Assembly: GCA_021399435.1 (NCBI GenBank)
Contig: JAJTUP010000010.1
Coordinates: 744,001 to 808,000, forward strand
Source: Diaporthe sp. PMI_573
Taxonomy: Eukaryota > Ascomycota > Sordariomycetes > Diaporthales > Diaporthaceae
Length of the DNA stretch: 64,000 nt
Direction of reading: 5' to 3'
In this document: positions 51,798 to 63,470 of the stretch, piece after piece
How the letters are laid out: each line of letters opens with the position of its first letter
Position numbering within the stretch: the stretch's first letter is position 1
Made by a program: the position numbers and the translations under genes
Notes under the pieces: generated by a model
What the model saw: the letters and a program-made list of their open reading frames with translations, nothing else
The model's database searches: none
Told to the model about the DNA's origin: nothing

Positions 51798-53848
51798 GGC
51801 GTCTACTCGATGGCAAGGAGCGACAGGCGTCAGTATGGTGGAAGAAGCGGACCTGGAAGATGTAACGAAGGAGATGGCGGCAGCATTGCGCGCTCAAAGC
51901 AGCAGGGGAGAGGCCAGGGCTGAGTAGGGCAGGTCGAAGGTCGAGTCAGATCAGGCCAGGTCGATCCAACCAAGGCACCATCTCTGGGCGGATGATGCCA
52001 CCGCAGCAAGCCAGGGCAGGAGACCGACTGGGCGCAGTTTCAAGTCTTTGGGGGAATCGAGGGTATATACCAATGGCGGAGGGAACGGCACTGGGCATGC
52101 AGCCAGGAGTGAGGGCGGCAGTGAGGGTGATGGCGACAAGGAGCGTGAAGAGTGCAGACGGTGACGATGTGCTGGAGCTGGGTGTGGTCAGGGTGCGGCC
52201 ACTCTACCTAGTGTAGCACTTTGGAGCTGCAGACGGCATCTACCGGCAGGAACAGGGGGATCCCCACCACGCCCAACCTGGGTTCAGGCGGTCTCCAAGC
52301 TCCCGCTGTGGGTCGTGAGGTGCAACGGGCTACCCAGTACCCCTTTGGAAGCTTTGGAAGGATGGTGGAGTGGACTTGGGCTGGACTAGACCACACTGGG
52401 AACGCGACAGGCAGGTGGGTAGAGATGGGAGAGAGGGACGCAGTCGCCATGCGAACCACGCCGATGCAGGCACAGGCGCAGGCACACTCACACCCACACC
52501 CACACGCACCCACACGGACAGACGAGAACGGATTCCACTCACCAATGCCCTTCCTCTGCCGTTGAAACCTCCATACCTCGTCCTGTTTTATTTTTCTGCA
52601 GCCCTCACAGCTGTCATCGTCACTGCTGCCTCCACCATATCGAGCATCACCGTCTCTCTTACCTCGCTTACCACCATCATCAGACGCTGGAGGCGTGGGA
52701 AAGGGAAACTCCGCCCTCTCCTCCCTAGCGACAACGACACCGGCCGTCATGTCTGTAATCGTTCCGTCAATTTCGATCAGAATGAGGTCGACCCAAGAGA
52801 AGTTCAGCCGATTCCGGTAGCCACGGACCCAAGTCCCAAATGCCTTCGAGTCCAGTGGCCCTCAGCCGGATGGTGGAAGAGATGACAATACAAATGGTCC
52901 GAACGGAAGTCGATTAGGTGTCGACCCAAGCCGGTCAGGCGCGGCGGCGGTCAGCTCGTCCTCCGTCCTTACCTATATATGATGAGCCAACACGCACTGC
53001 CAACCCGGACGGACATTACCGTTGGCCCGTCCAAGGTGTAGGTACATGCACGTATGTACTTGTGTGCATGCGACGAGAAACAAGCTGCTTCCCAACAAAC
53101 ACGAGCCCCTGAGGATAAAACAAACCTCTGCAGCAAAACAAATGGCCCGGCGCAGGGAGTCATCGCGGCTCGTCAGTCAGGGTGAGAAACTCACGCCTCG
53201 AGCCCGGCCAATGACGCCAGTTCCGGGATAATTGCATCAGCCCAGTCAAGCTGTCAAGCACCATACGTACAGAAAGGGCCCTGTCCCCGATCGTCCGCCA
53301 TCAGAAGCATGCAATTTCTTTCTTTTACCCTCTGTCTGACAGGTTTCTCAACGGCCCTTCACCGCTACATCTGACTGCCACTTTTGTGTTTTGCTTTTCC
53401 TGCCACCAACCGTCGACCGGTCGGAGATTCTCATCAAAAGGTCCGAGTCTCGTCTCGGCATATTTCCCCCCTGGCCCAGTTCGGGCCAAATGCCCCTGGC
53501 TGCTTGGCTGCTGTCAGCGCTCACGTGCCCTGTCTGTAAAGGCATACTGTGTAGATAGATCGAGTGGTCTAGGGTACAGTGTCTCACTCAATGCAGGCAT
53601 CCGTGGTTTGACCGTCAAGCAATACACAGTAGGACCCGGAACACGAGCGCCGTTTCGCGCCATCAAGCGTTTGAGCCGTTGAATTCTTTCAAATTTCTTA
53701 CTTCTTCCTGTCAACTTTACTTTCTCTTGCAAAGCAGAAACTGCCCATCCTACTACGTTACCCGCCTCGGGATCTACAAGCTGGCAGTAGATCAGTACAC
53801 TGTATCAGTCAGTATCAGGATATAGCCAACGTTGGTTCTATGTGCGTA
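51798..53848. other. Long intergenic region, no gene seen
   Basis: The DUG2 upstream region, then 2 kb of non-coding sequence. It holds a CA/CG-rich simple repeat (listed separately). The frame 52208-52750 on the minus strand is low-complexity and is translated across that repeat. No RNA gene recognised. Confidence 0.45.
52465..52520. repeat. Degenerate (CACRCC)-like simple repeat
   Basis: Alternating CACAGGCG, CACAC and CCCACAC units give a purine/pyrimidine-alternating microsatellite of about 55 bp. Confidence 0.7.
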
Positions 53849-53856
53849 TTCGCCAT

Positions 53857-54675
53857 GAAAAAGGATATTCGCACCCAAAAAAACGGATGGCGCACCCAAT
53901 TTGTTTACTAAGCAGCCCTGCAGCCAATCAGATTGCCCCATTTAAAATCGCCCACCACCCCAACGTAGTGCTTTTTGCAGCCTCAACCATATGCCCTGCG
54001 GAACCTCCTTTGCCCACCAACTTTAACCACCTACCCACCATTAATGCATCGTGACCTCGATTAAATGCTTCTCGGTATCAATCAATTCGGCATTAGAATC
54101 ATACCCTAGTTGGTTAAATTTCAAACCTAGGGCATTACAGTAATGGAGGAGGTGCCTAATTACTTAGGCCGCAAGGAATAGTGGCAGGCCAACTGTTACA
54201 ACTAAAATGATAACATTATTACTATAAACTACTGCCGCTTAATAGTTTTTAACCGTTCTATCTTTCTAAAACTCTTTGGCGGTAGATATAATAAATATAT
54301 AAGGACCTTAAGGTTGATTTAGACAAGGCTATAAGGGTAATAAGGGCAATAAGGACAATAAGGACAATAAGGGCGACAAAGATAATAAAGGCAATAAGGA
54401 TAATATTATGGCTTAATTCGGCCAAATAATGCTAATAATACTTTATTTGGCTAACATTAGCCAATGTTACCAATGTCATTAGGCCAAATAGTGCTTATTT
54501 GGTGCCCTTAAATGTATAGAAATAGTGGCAGGGTATAGTGTGTTAGTCGGTATAATCGCATTAATTATTTGTATGGCAGACCTATAGTGTTTTTTAATTC
54601 GGGCACACGGAGCAGCATGATTCGTCATGAAATTGGGTGCGCCATCTATTTTTTTGGGTGCGAATATCCTCTTTC
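53857..54675. mobile_element. Non-autonomous DNA transposon (MITE-like), 819 bp, 46-bp inverted repeats
   Basis: The inverted repeats 53857-53902 and 54630-54675 match at 43 of 46 positions. They begin GAAAAAGGATATTCGC and GAAAGAGGATATTCGC on their respective strands. The 8-bp direct repeat TTCGCCAT flanks the element exactly (53849-53856 and 54676-54683), a target duplication of the size made by hAT, P or Mutator-like transposases. The interior has no coding capacity, is AT-rich and has a tandem AATAAGG-type repeat. Two of the three mismatches fit C-to-T changes on one strand. Confidence 0.82.
54325..54410. repeat. Tandem 9-mer repeat (AATAAGGRC-like) inside the MITE-like element
   Basis: About nine imperfect copies of a 9-nt unit (AATAAGGAC, AATAAGGGC, AATAAAGGC). 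Confidence 0.75.
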
Positions 54676-54683
54676 TTCGCCAT

Positions 54684-55087
54684 TTGTACCGAAATGTCAT
54701 GCTCCACTGGTGCCAAATGAAGATGTGAACCATCCATTACGCGTGTTGTTACGCCCCGTGCCTGAGAATGAGCTTTGTCTTTTCCTTTGTGTTTTGTGAG
54801 CGGGCACGGTTGCCTCTGCTACCGAAGATTTGGTATTGTTGCCGCTCGACGTTAAACTGGGCCGAAGCAGCAAGGCCAAGGCAAAGCCAAAACGGTCCCG
54901 CAGCTCAGACGGGATGGGCAGAGAGTCTGAACCGCTACATTATGTCACATGAGAGAGATGCGATAGGCGAAGCTCCCAAGTCTTACTCGGAATTGTAGAA
55001 ATTTGATCAAGACCTCGTCTGGCTAAGGAGAAAGAGAAGGGGGGGGGGAATCCCACCGATGGCCGCAAGGGTTTAAGAGCGCCTCCA
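54684..55087. other. Region between MITE-like element and glycosyltransferase remnant
   Basis: The expected N-terminal part of the following gene (signal anchor and leading Cys-rich segment) was not found here in any frame. A frame at 54768-54998 has no match to the family. Confidence 0.4.
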
Positions 55088-56081
55088 GTGCGTTTGGAAG
55101 ACTGCCCGAGATACCGGTACAACACAGGACCGCGCACAGCGATGGATCTTTGCATGTATCTGGACATCGAAGGAGCTGGAATCCTCTCGAGGCGCCCGTT
55201 GGAGCCAGAGCACTTCGCCATCCTCCTGAAATGCGAAGGTCTGGAGAACTTCTGGCACTCCTTGATGGAGATAATGTCGCTCAGCACCACCCTTGAGGTC
55301 CTGCAGATGCCACCGAACGATGCAAGTTCTGGGAGACCTCTCAGGACACCACAGGACGCGACAAATACACAGGTTGCCATTCTGGATGATGCGGTCGACC
55401 AGTTCCTACTTCGACCTATGGCGCCTCTTCGCCAAGAAACCCATCATTCACCTCTCGGAAGTTCCGACCCGGTTCAACATCGGCAACATCATCATCCCAC
55501 TGCCTTGGGGAGCCAGCCCTGTCTGGCGGCGCGGCTGGGAACCCGACTTCGGCGAGCAGGCAAGTATCCTTCGCGCGTTCGCTCATCGGGACATTAGGGA
55601 CTCGATAGAAGCTGCGGCAGTAGATTATAAGATCGTAGTCACATTCATCGACCGCCGAGGAACCAGAAAGCTCGTCGACATCGAGAGGCACATGTTGGCC
55701 CTGGAGAGTCGGTATGCCCACGCCGAGATTCGACGGGTGGACCTCGCCGGCATGCCCTTCCCACAACAAATACAATCGGTGCGAGACTCATATGTCTTAG
55801 CTGATGTCCATGGGACAGGACTTACACATGGGCTGTGGATGAAGGAGCGTTTGGCCATGGTCGAGATACTGCCCCAAGGTTTCATGCATAAGGGCTTCAG
55901 GAACCTGGCGGGTGCACTCGGGCACGATTACTTCAGTGCTCATGGGGTGCAGCCTGAACAAGGCTCAGGGTCTTGGCAGGAGGACGATGTTGTTCTCGAG
56001 GACGAGAAATTGTTCGAGTTGATGGATGTGGCAATCAAGAGTATGTACAATAAAGGTCGGCATAGTTACGATGTCATATAG
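55088..56081 (+). pseudogene. EOGT-like GT61/DUF563 glycosyltransferase, 5'-truncated and frameshifted
   Basis: The family adds sugars (O-GlcNAc or xylose) to secretory proteins in the ER/Golgi. The first frame (to about 55400) contains GLENFWHSLMEIMSLSTTLEVLQM and NTQVAILDD, both landmarks of fungal EOGT-like proteins. The conserved continuation YFDLWRLFAKKPI then appears in another frame, one base shifted, between about 55400 and 55410, without room for an intron. From there the second frame is open to TAG 56081 with NIIIPLPWGASPVW, FIDRRGTRKLVD and the sugar-nucleotide site block DVHGTGLTHGLWM. No start codon context or membrane anchor was found upstream. Both lesions suggest a dead copy, though a single sequencing indel could explain the frameshift. 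Confidence 0.65.
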
Positions 56082-56824
56082 ATTGTTGTTGGGCTTATGA
56101 TAACAGCCAGGTGACTGTACCAGCAAGGCTCACAGCATACTTTTAGTATCAAGAGCGTTACATGAAGTAAATCTCTGTCAACTGTGTCTCGATGACAGCA
56201 ATGTTTTCTAGAGGACAGCAGCCTTCTATAATAGCAATATTGGAAAGACCATGAGCATTACATTGAAATGAAGCACTTGGTGGAGGGGACCGTCGTAAGA
56301 CAGTATCGTCCACGGGTCTGAAGGATTCTGCACAACCGACTCAGTGTCAGCCTGCTGATCGCTCCGAAACGAGGTGCCTTTGCTTACGCCCAACGAGCAG
56401 GATCAAGCCCCATGACTTCAAAATTTTACCCAACATCGGAGTTAAAGGCTTTGCCAAGCTTGGGGGGGGGGGACTACCAGTATGCTGACAGTGGTGGCTC
56501 TCCCTAGCAGTGGAGCGTCTGCACCGACGACGCACTCAAATTTTCACGTTGCACCAGAATCATCATGCCTCCGGTCCTTGCACTATAAGAGCCTGGTGGA
56601 TGACTTATTTCGTATTTGTTGAGTAGCGAACTTCTGCCCCGACACCTGGTCTGACCTCCGTCGTTGACAACCGGAAATGCTGGCTATGAAGTGCGTTCAT
56701 GAAAACATTCATCATAAAAAGCAAACGCCGCCGTTCCCGATCCGTGATATGCCCAATCCGCAGAAAGGGTTGACCAGTTACTCACTCATTAGCCGGTTCC
56801 ATTGATACTCCACCCTCATCATGA
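56082..56824. other. Intergenic region, no gene seen
   Basis: Convergent space between the glycosyltransferase remnant and the regulator. It contains a run of about 10 G (56462-56471). Confidence 0.5.
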
Positions 56825-59549
56825 TCACTTGTTCTCGTCTTCCTCGGGCCTAACACCAGAAGCCTCGCCGACAAAGGGGGTAGCCATTGGTGGTACCAAC
56901 GGTGGATCGGGCAGGAAGGCCTCCGCGCCGGGGAACAGTGCCCCGTAGTCGCCCCAGTCAAAGTCAAAGGCGTCCAGGTCCATCGTTCCCAGGTAGTCGT
57001 CGAGATCGCCGAAGCCATCGCCCTGCTGCTCGAGAGCAGCACCCTCCAGGGCGCCACCACCAACTGTGTGGTCCGCCGCTACTAGAGATCCACCAACGCT
57101 GCTCTGGCTCTCAGTTGGCAGCGTTTCACACGCCCCTCCCGAAGAGGACGACGTTTGCCCAGAACCAACCCGCACAGTATTTGCGGGCAACAAGCGCGCA
57201 AACGGCGCGGGTCCGAGGTTCGGGTTGCCCGGTATCGCCTCCGAAGCCGCCACATCGGGTGCCTGCTGGACAAAGTTGAATGGGATCAGGAAGTCCATGG
57301 CGTGACTCGCCGAGAAGATGTCGTACGGGACGGCCGCTGGCGGCGACTGAGCCTCTGCCGTGAAAGGGGAGACGCTCGCCCGGTTGTAGCTCGGGGGCAA
57401 CGGCTCGGACGTCTGCCGGGGTGGTACCTGGTGGGCGACAGGGGACACCGAGGTCGACGGTGGAGTTCCACCCGGGCCGCCCTCGACCTCGCCAGATGAC
57501 CTGGCGCGGCTCGGGGGTGGCCTATCGCGGTCCAGCCTCGCGCAGAAGGCATCCCACCAGGGCTGGATCCTCGTCTGGATAGCGTACAGCCACAGCGAGG
57601 GCGGGCGGAACTTTCCGCCGTCCGAGGCGATGGTGAGGACCCTCTTGAAGCCCTCTATGTAGTACCCGGGCCGAAGCGAGTCGATATTGACGAGGTCGTA
57701 CTTGCCCGTCCGCCAGATGTTGTGCGCGACAAAGAGCAGGAACCGCAGCGCGTAGAAGAGCCGCGAGTAGGGAACGTTGGAAAAGTACCGCAGGGTCTCC
57801 GGGTCCGCCAGGCTGTTTGTGCTGGTTAGCCCCGGCGAGACTGGGGGCGAGACGACTAGGGCGAGGCACGCGTGTGCGGCGGCGATGCACTTCTGCGTGT
57901 ACTGGATCCTATACGGGGCGAGCACGTCCTGGTCCGGCTTGGTGTCTGCGTTGTCCGTCACGGTGCTGGACGGTGACTGCGAGGGAGAGGACAGGGAGGG
58001 GAGGCCATGGCTTCGTAGTTGGAAGTCTGCCTTGCCAGCTGGGTAGATGACCTCGGTGAGGAGCAGAGCGCTGTGGTGATATTCCAGCATGAGGAATTCT
58101 GGAGATATCGACAACCATTAGCAGGAGTGGTGGTTCTCAGCCGTCGCTCACATACTCACCATTGACCAGGTCGAAGGGGCAGTTGATCAACCACTGCCTG
58201 CGCTTCCTCTCAAAGGACTGGATTATTTTGTCCCTGTCATCGTCACTCAAGCCCTGAGCGCGATCATGGCCGCTGAACATTGACATAGTTGCGTCCACCG
58301 CGATCTGTATCAGCTTGGTCCATTCGACCAGCGACATATCGCACTGGTTTGCACTCGTCTCCAGTATCCGAAGACTGGCGCCCACCAGGTGGAATGGCCG
58401 GACAAGGATATTCTGACGCGCCTTCAGGGCCAGGGAGAAGCTGGTCCAATGCCACAGCAGGATCTGCCTGGACAGCTCCAGGTCCCTCTCCGTCACATCG
58501 GCCTCAGTTATCGGCACTCCTTCCGGCAGGTTATGTCTCTTCGATGCCTGGCCAAGCCTCGTGACGATGTTGACCACTATGTTGTTGCACTGGAACATTT
58601 TCTCCCGCATCGTTTGTGAGAGGTCGTTGTGGAAGATGTAGAAGATGCCTAGCGCCCGCAGTACGTCCAGGTCGGGCTCCAGGTGCTCTTGTACCTGCTC
58701 ATCCAGGAGCTGCTCCATCTCGCCGGATAAGACGGGGTAAAGCGACATAAACTCAGCCGACCCAACTGACGCGGCACAGAGCACGCTGAGCCAGACGGCG
58801 GGCTTGTTGCGCCGGAGCGAATGGTTGGAATACCCATCTGGTATCCCAAGGCCAAGGAACTTGCCATGGATGAACTGACGAAACCTCTTGACGAGCTTAT
58901 CAGCTTGATTAAGGGTGATCAGCCCACGGTCGACGACGTCTGGCCCACCTCGGGGTGGCCTGGACTCGGCGCCGGCAACAACTTGGGATGCGGTTGATGG
59001 GTGACTTTCTACAGTGTCCGGACCAGACACGGAGCCACCACGGGATTTGCCCAGAGTCTCAGGGGACCCCGATTCCGGATCCGAGTTGGTGGATGCGCAG
59101 TCTGGGGCGGAACACGGGGGGCCGGGCGCGAAGAAAAATGGCGGCGCGGGCTTGTGGGGATGGTTGGACGGGGGAGCGGTAGCCTCGGCGAAGGATTCGG
59201 CCCCGGGAGCGTCTCGGTCCGCATCGCCTCCGACATTGGCAGCACGTTTTTCGACTTGTTTCTCGACTTGTTTCTCGAGCTTGAGCTGCATGTCCCTGAC
59301 GCGGCGCTCCAGCTCCACGATCCTGTCGTTCTTGGAGCGGACGGGCCTCCGCCTCGGCCCAATGGGCGAGAAGATGCACGAGCTGCCATTCTTGCTGCAA
59401 CGCTTGCATGAGTTGGTGGGCGACAGTGGATCTGGTATGCACCTCGTTTTTGAGATGTGACACGGGTCGCACGCCTTGTTGACCTTCTGGCCTGATGTGT
59501 TGGGCACGCCGAAGCGACCGGGGATCGCCAAGGACGGCTGGCTCGACAT
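56825..59549 (-). CDS. Zn2Cys6 fungal transcription factor, two exons, 887 aa
   Basis: Exon 1 is 59549-58160 and exon 2 is 58098-56825; the 61-nt intron has GTGAGT, CTAAT and CAG and splices in phase. The DNA-binding cluster is C27-x2-C30-x6-C37-x10-C48-x2-C51-x6-C58, canonical Zn2Cys6, followed by a basic segment (RRRPVRSKNDR) and a coiled coil (VELERRVRDMQLKLEKQ) for dimerisation. The middle resembles the fungal regulator domain that follows such clusters (LFYALRFLLFVAHNIWRTGKYD, KPAVWLSVL). The C-terminus is acidic and hydrophobic (DDYLGTMDLDAFDFDWGDYGALF), a likely activation region. Targets unknown; it is not next to an obvious biosynthetic cluster, although an MFS transporter lies 1.8 kb upstream in divergent orientation. 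Confidence 0.92.
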
Positions 59550-61366
59550 GTTGGTTGCTCTGGTTTGGGTGACGATTCCCCCTCCAACGGCTCACGGCGG
59601 CTCGCACGTGTCAAGGTTGGTCTCTCGATTACTGTGCAGCAGCTGGCACACATCTGCCGCCGCAGCGTCTCTCCTTGGTGGCGGGAGAGGGGTTGAAACG
59701 TCGCGGCTGAGCTGTCTTGTGTTGGATTAAGGTTCAACGTGCCCAAGTGGCCAAGATGTGACGTCGGCGTGTGCGCAGGGGGGGAAGTCAATCTGAACTT
59801 TTGAAGTCAACACCACGTGAGATGCCGGGCCGCCGCTGTCTGAATATATCAAAGCTTGTCCATGATTGAGTTTAGTGGATCTGTTGACACTAAGCCCTCA
59901 TTCAAACGCCTTGCTGCGTATTGGTCCGAAAAATCTCAAGTGAGGTTGGATCTCAGATGGCGTCAAGATCTCGCCGTCCCTCCACTCTTCACGGGTACGA
60001 GAGGACCCCTGGTCGGGCGGAATGGGTGAACACTTTGCCGGCCGTGGCAAGGCGCATATATGCGTAAGGGGTTCTCTGTAACGTGTGACGACTGACTAGA
60101 ATTTCGCATTTGGCATTTGTGGATGCCCAAGTCTTCGCCTATGCTGGGCAATTCTTATTTCTTCTGGTGTCGACACCAATACCGTGAAAGTCTGGACGAT
60201 CGGCCATGACTCGCCGCGAGGCCTTTGGTCCACGACTCCCTCCTTTCCATGGCCGCTTGGAGAATCGGACACTCCGGCCCCCGCGAAATCCGTTCGTGGT
60301 AGCACAACCGATATCCATCTGATCATGATCGTTTTGCCCGGTAATATAAAACTTGGACGAACTCCTGAATTCACCAATAATGAGAGTGAGAGTCTCTCCC
60401 GCCTGCTCAGTGCACAGATGACATGCTCTTTATGAGAGGCTTAAGTCCGATGACCAAGCCGCAATTCAACGTGTCTCCAGACTACAGCCAATGATCCAGG
60501 TAGGGATGGCGTTCCTCCTGTCATCTGCATCGCCCAGAGTGGTCCCTGCCTGGCCAACGCCCGGCCCGCCTCCCTTGCCGTACCCATAGAATGGATACAG
60601 AGCAGTACGTGTTATAGTGAGCCATAATAAAGTCCTCACCGACCCCCCCTTTTGCCCAATGCAACGTTCTGATGGTGCTAGCCAGGCTAGCTAGTAGCCA
60701 AGTCTACTGGTCTTGCAACAGGCGCGGCTTAGTCTTCGACCCCACGCTATTGACCACGAGCCCGTCTCTGACAAATGCCAACAGTCGTTACGCAACGTCA
60801 TCTTCTTATGGCCAACATGCCTGTAACAGCAGGGATCAACCCCCGACCGCGATTCGGCTTAGAGGCGAGCATCCGAAGCCGCAACGGCGGCTATGCGGAG
60901 CCGTAGTTGATAGTCTACATCCTCCCAAGCCCTTGCGACAGCCGGTAGACCAGACTACTTATTTCCGGGGCTTCAGTCCGAAATCCTCCAGCTCAAGTTG
61001 GGGAATGTTGGCAGATCCGCGGGGGAGGGTCTCCTCTAATTATTAATACCGACGGCGTTAAAACTGGAAGTCCCTTATTATTCCCGTCCGTGCCACTGTC
61101 TGCATCTGTATGCTTTTCTTGGCCAGGCCGCCTCTCGTGTTGCTGCTCCAACCTCGAGGAGAAGGCCGTAAACAGCTTCCGGGGCCCCTGAACAGACCGA
61201 CGCCCCACATTAACTGAGACGCTGCTGCACGCATTTTCTGGCTCTGCCCCCATCTCCAGAAGCATTCTCGATCCCTCACTCTTTCCTCCACCTTGTGCCG
61301 TGTACACAGGGGACTCCAAGTGCTGCCGTGGTACCTGCACCTCCCACGAGGCTCCGCAGCAGCATC
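59550..61366. other. Divergent intergenic region between the regulator and the MFS gene
   Basis: 1.8 kb with short frames only (up to 124 codons). It would contain both promoters. No operator could be defined. Confidence 0.45.
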
Positions 61367-63470
61367 ATGGAGAAGCACGATGACGAGGCCAAGGCCGGCA
61401 AGGCGAGGCCGGAGTTGGAAGGAGGGACAGATGCCGTGTCCGTCTCGCTTACAGGATCTAGCTTCGAGATCGACGAGAAGCGCCACCAGACCGAGAATGA
61501 ACACGAGCCAGGCGCATCTGGAGACAAGAAGGACCGGCTGTCTGCAGAAGACCATGACGAGGCTGCATCAGCATACAGCAGTGCTTCGAGCCACTCGACC
61601 GAGCGTGGCGAAGTCGACCCCGAGAACGAGGAGATCGAGGAAACCGTTCCCGGCCGCGACCTCGATCGCCAATTGAGCAGGGTAGGCCTCACTCTTAAGA
61701 TTCCGAACCAACAGCCCGCGTTTGCGAACCACGAGCATTGACAACCATTGTTCAGGTCCGCGATATCGAGAGCCTGCGGAGGATAGAATCACGGGGCAGC
61801 ATCAAATCGAAAGTCTCGCGGGTCTTCTCGGCCGTCTCGGGGCGCCGCGCCAAGGATGCCGAGGGAATCAGGCGAGACCCGCTCCCGCAGACTAACCTCG
61901 ACGAGGGCATCATAGGCTGGGACGGGCAGGATGACCCGCAGATGCCGCTGAACTTCCAGCCCTTCCGCAAGTGGCTGCTCGTCGGGCTCCTGTCGACCAT
62001 CACGCTCGTGACGCCTTTTGCCTCGTCCATCCTGTCGCCCGGCATCTCATCGCTCATGGTCGAGTTTGGCGAGACACAACAGATTGTGGGCTCGATGACC
62101 GTCAGCATCTACCTGCTCGGGTATGTCGTTGGCCCCATGGTCATGGCCCCGATGAGCGAGATCTACGGGCGGAGGCCGGTGCTGACGGCGGCCAACGCGT
62201 TCTTCTGCTGCTGGCAGGTTGGGTGCGCGCTGGCGCCGGATATTAGCTCTCTAATCGTGTTCCGCTTCTTCAGTGGTGTCGGGGGTGCTGGTTGTCTGAC
62301 GCTCGGTGGCGCTGTAATTGGCGATTTGTTCCGGCCAGAACAGCGAGGCTTTGCGATGGGGATATGGACGTTCGGGCCGTTGATTGGTGAGGGCTTTCCG
62401 TTGTTGCATTCGCTTGCATTGTGTACCCTCGGATGCAACCACAGCTTGAAGAGACAACTAACGAGCGTTACAATAGGCCCGATACTTGGTCCGCTGATTG
62501 GAGGCTTCGTCGCCGAATCGATTGGCTGGCGATGGGACTTTTGGATCGTGCTGATCGTTTCCGTCCTCATCGCCATCACTATTGAGGTTTTCAACCAGGA
62601 GACGAGCCACCGTATCATCATTGAGAAGAAGGTCAACCGGCTCAAGAAGGAGACCGGCCGCGATGACCTGCGCAGTTGTTACGATACTAACCAAGGCTCG
62701 AAGCTTTCGCAAAAGCGCATTCTGATCAACGGGTTGATCCGGCCTCTTAAGATGCTCGTGCTTTCACCAATCGTCCTGCTTTTAACCATCTACATCTCGT
62801 TTACCTACGGCACGCTCTATCTCCTCTTTACGACGATACCCACTGTGTTCGAAGAGACATACGGCTTCAGCATCGGCCTCACCGGACTCGTGTACCTGGG
62901 CCTGGGCGTTGGCACGACGCTGGGTTGGCTAGTCATCACCCTCTACTCAGATAAATCCGTCATCAAGCTTGCCAAGGCGAACAATGGCGAGTTCGAGCCC
63001 GAGATGAGGCTTGCCATGTCGATTGGCTTCTCATGGCTGCTTCCAATCACGTTCTTCTGGTACGGCTGGTCGACCCAGTATAAGGTGCACTGGATCTGTC
63101 CGATCCTAAGCCTTATTCCGTACGGCACGGGCATTATGGGACTCTTCTTGCCCATCACAACGTAAGTGCTCTTTCTTCCTTTTATTCTCTTCCAGTCTGT
63201 CGTTGCCAACGGAACGCGACTGACCCACTACCCAGATATCTCGTCGACTGCTACCCCATGTACGCCGCCGCCGCGATCGCCGCAAACACGGAGCTCCGAA
63301 GTCTTGTCGGTGCATTGCTGCCACTTGCCGGCCCTCCTATGTATCAGACGCTGGGCTTGGGCTGGGGTAACTCTTTGCTGGGGTTCCTTTGCGCAATTAT
63401 GATACCACTGCCGATAGTGTTCTACAAATTCGGTAAAAAGTTGCGCAAGATGGAGAAGATTAAGCTTTGA
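61367..63470 (+). CDS. Major facilitator superfamily transporter (DHA1 drug:H+ antiporter type), four exons, 621 aa
   Basis: Plasma-membrane proton-coupled exporter by family. Exons: 61367-61681, 61756-62386, 62477-63161, 63236-63470; phases 0, 1, 2 fit and give 622 codons with stop. The first ~165 residues are a charged cytosolic tail. The first membrane helix is LLVGLLSTITLVTPFASSILSPG. The MFS signature between helices 2 and 3 is PMSEIYGRRPVLTAAN. The motif-C-like GPILGPLIGGFVAE is formed across intron 2, with WRWDFWIVLIVSV after it. About twelve membrane segments are visible, ending with GFLCAIMIPLPIVFYKFG. The pattern fits the polyamine/azole/toxin exporter branch. The substrate is unknown. 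Confidence 0.92.

Noticed and set aside
50959..51897. 312-codon open frame overlapping DUG2 exon 1 on the same strand
   Set aside because: It is in an alternative frame of the WD40 region, Arg-rich, with no domain.
52208..52750. 180-codon minus-strand frame upstream of DUG2
   Set aside because: It is created by translating a CA-rich microsatellite; Cys/Ala alternation is an artefact.
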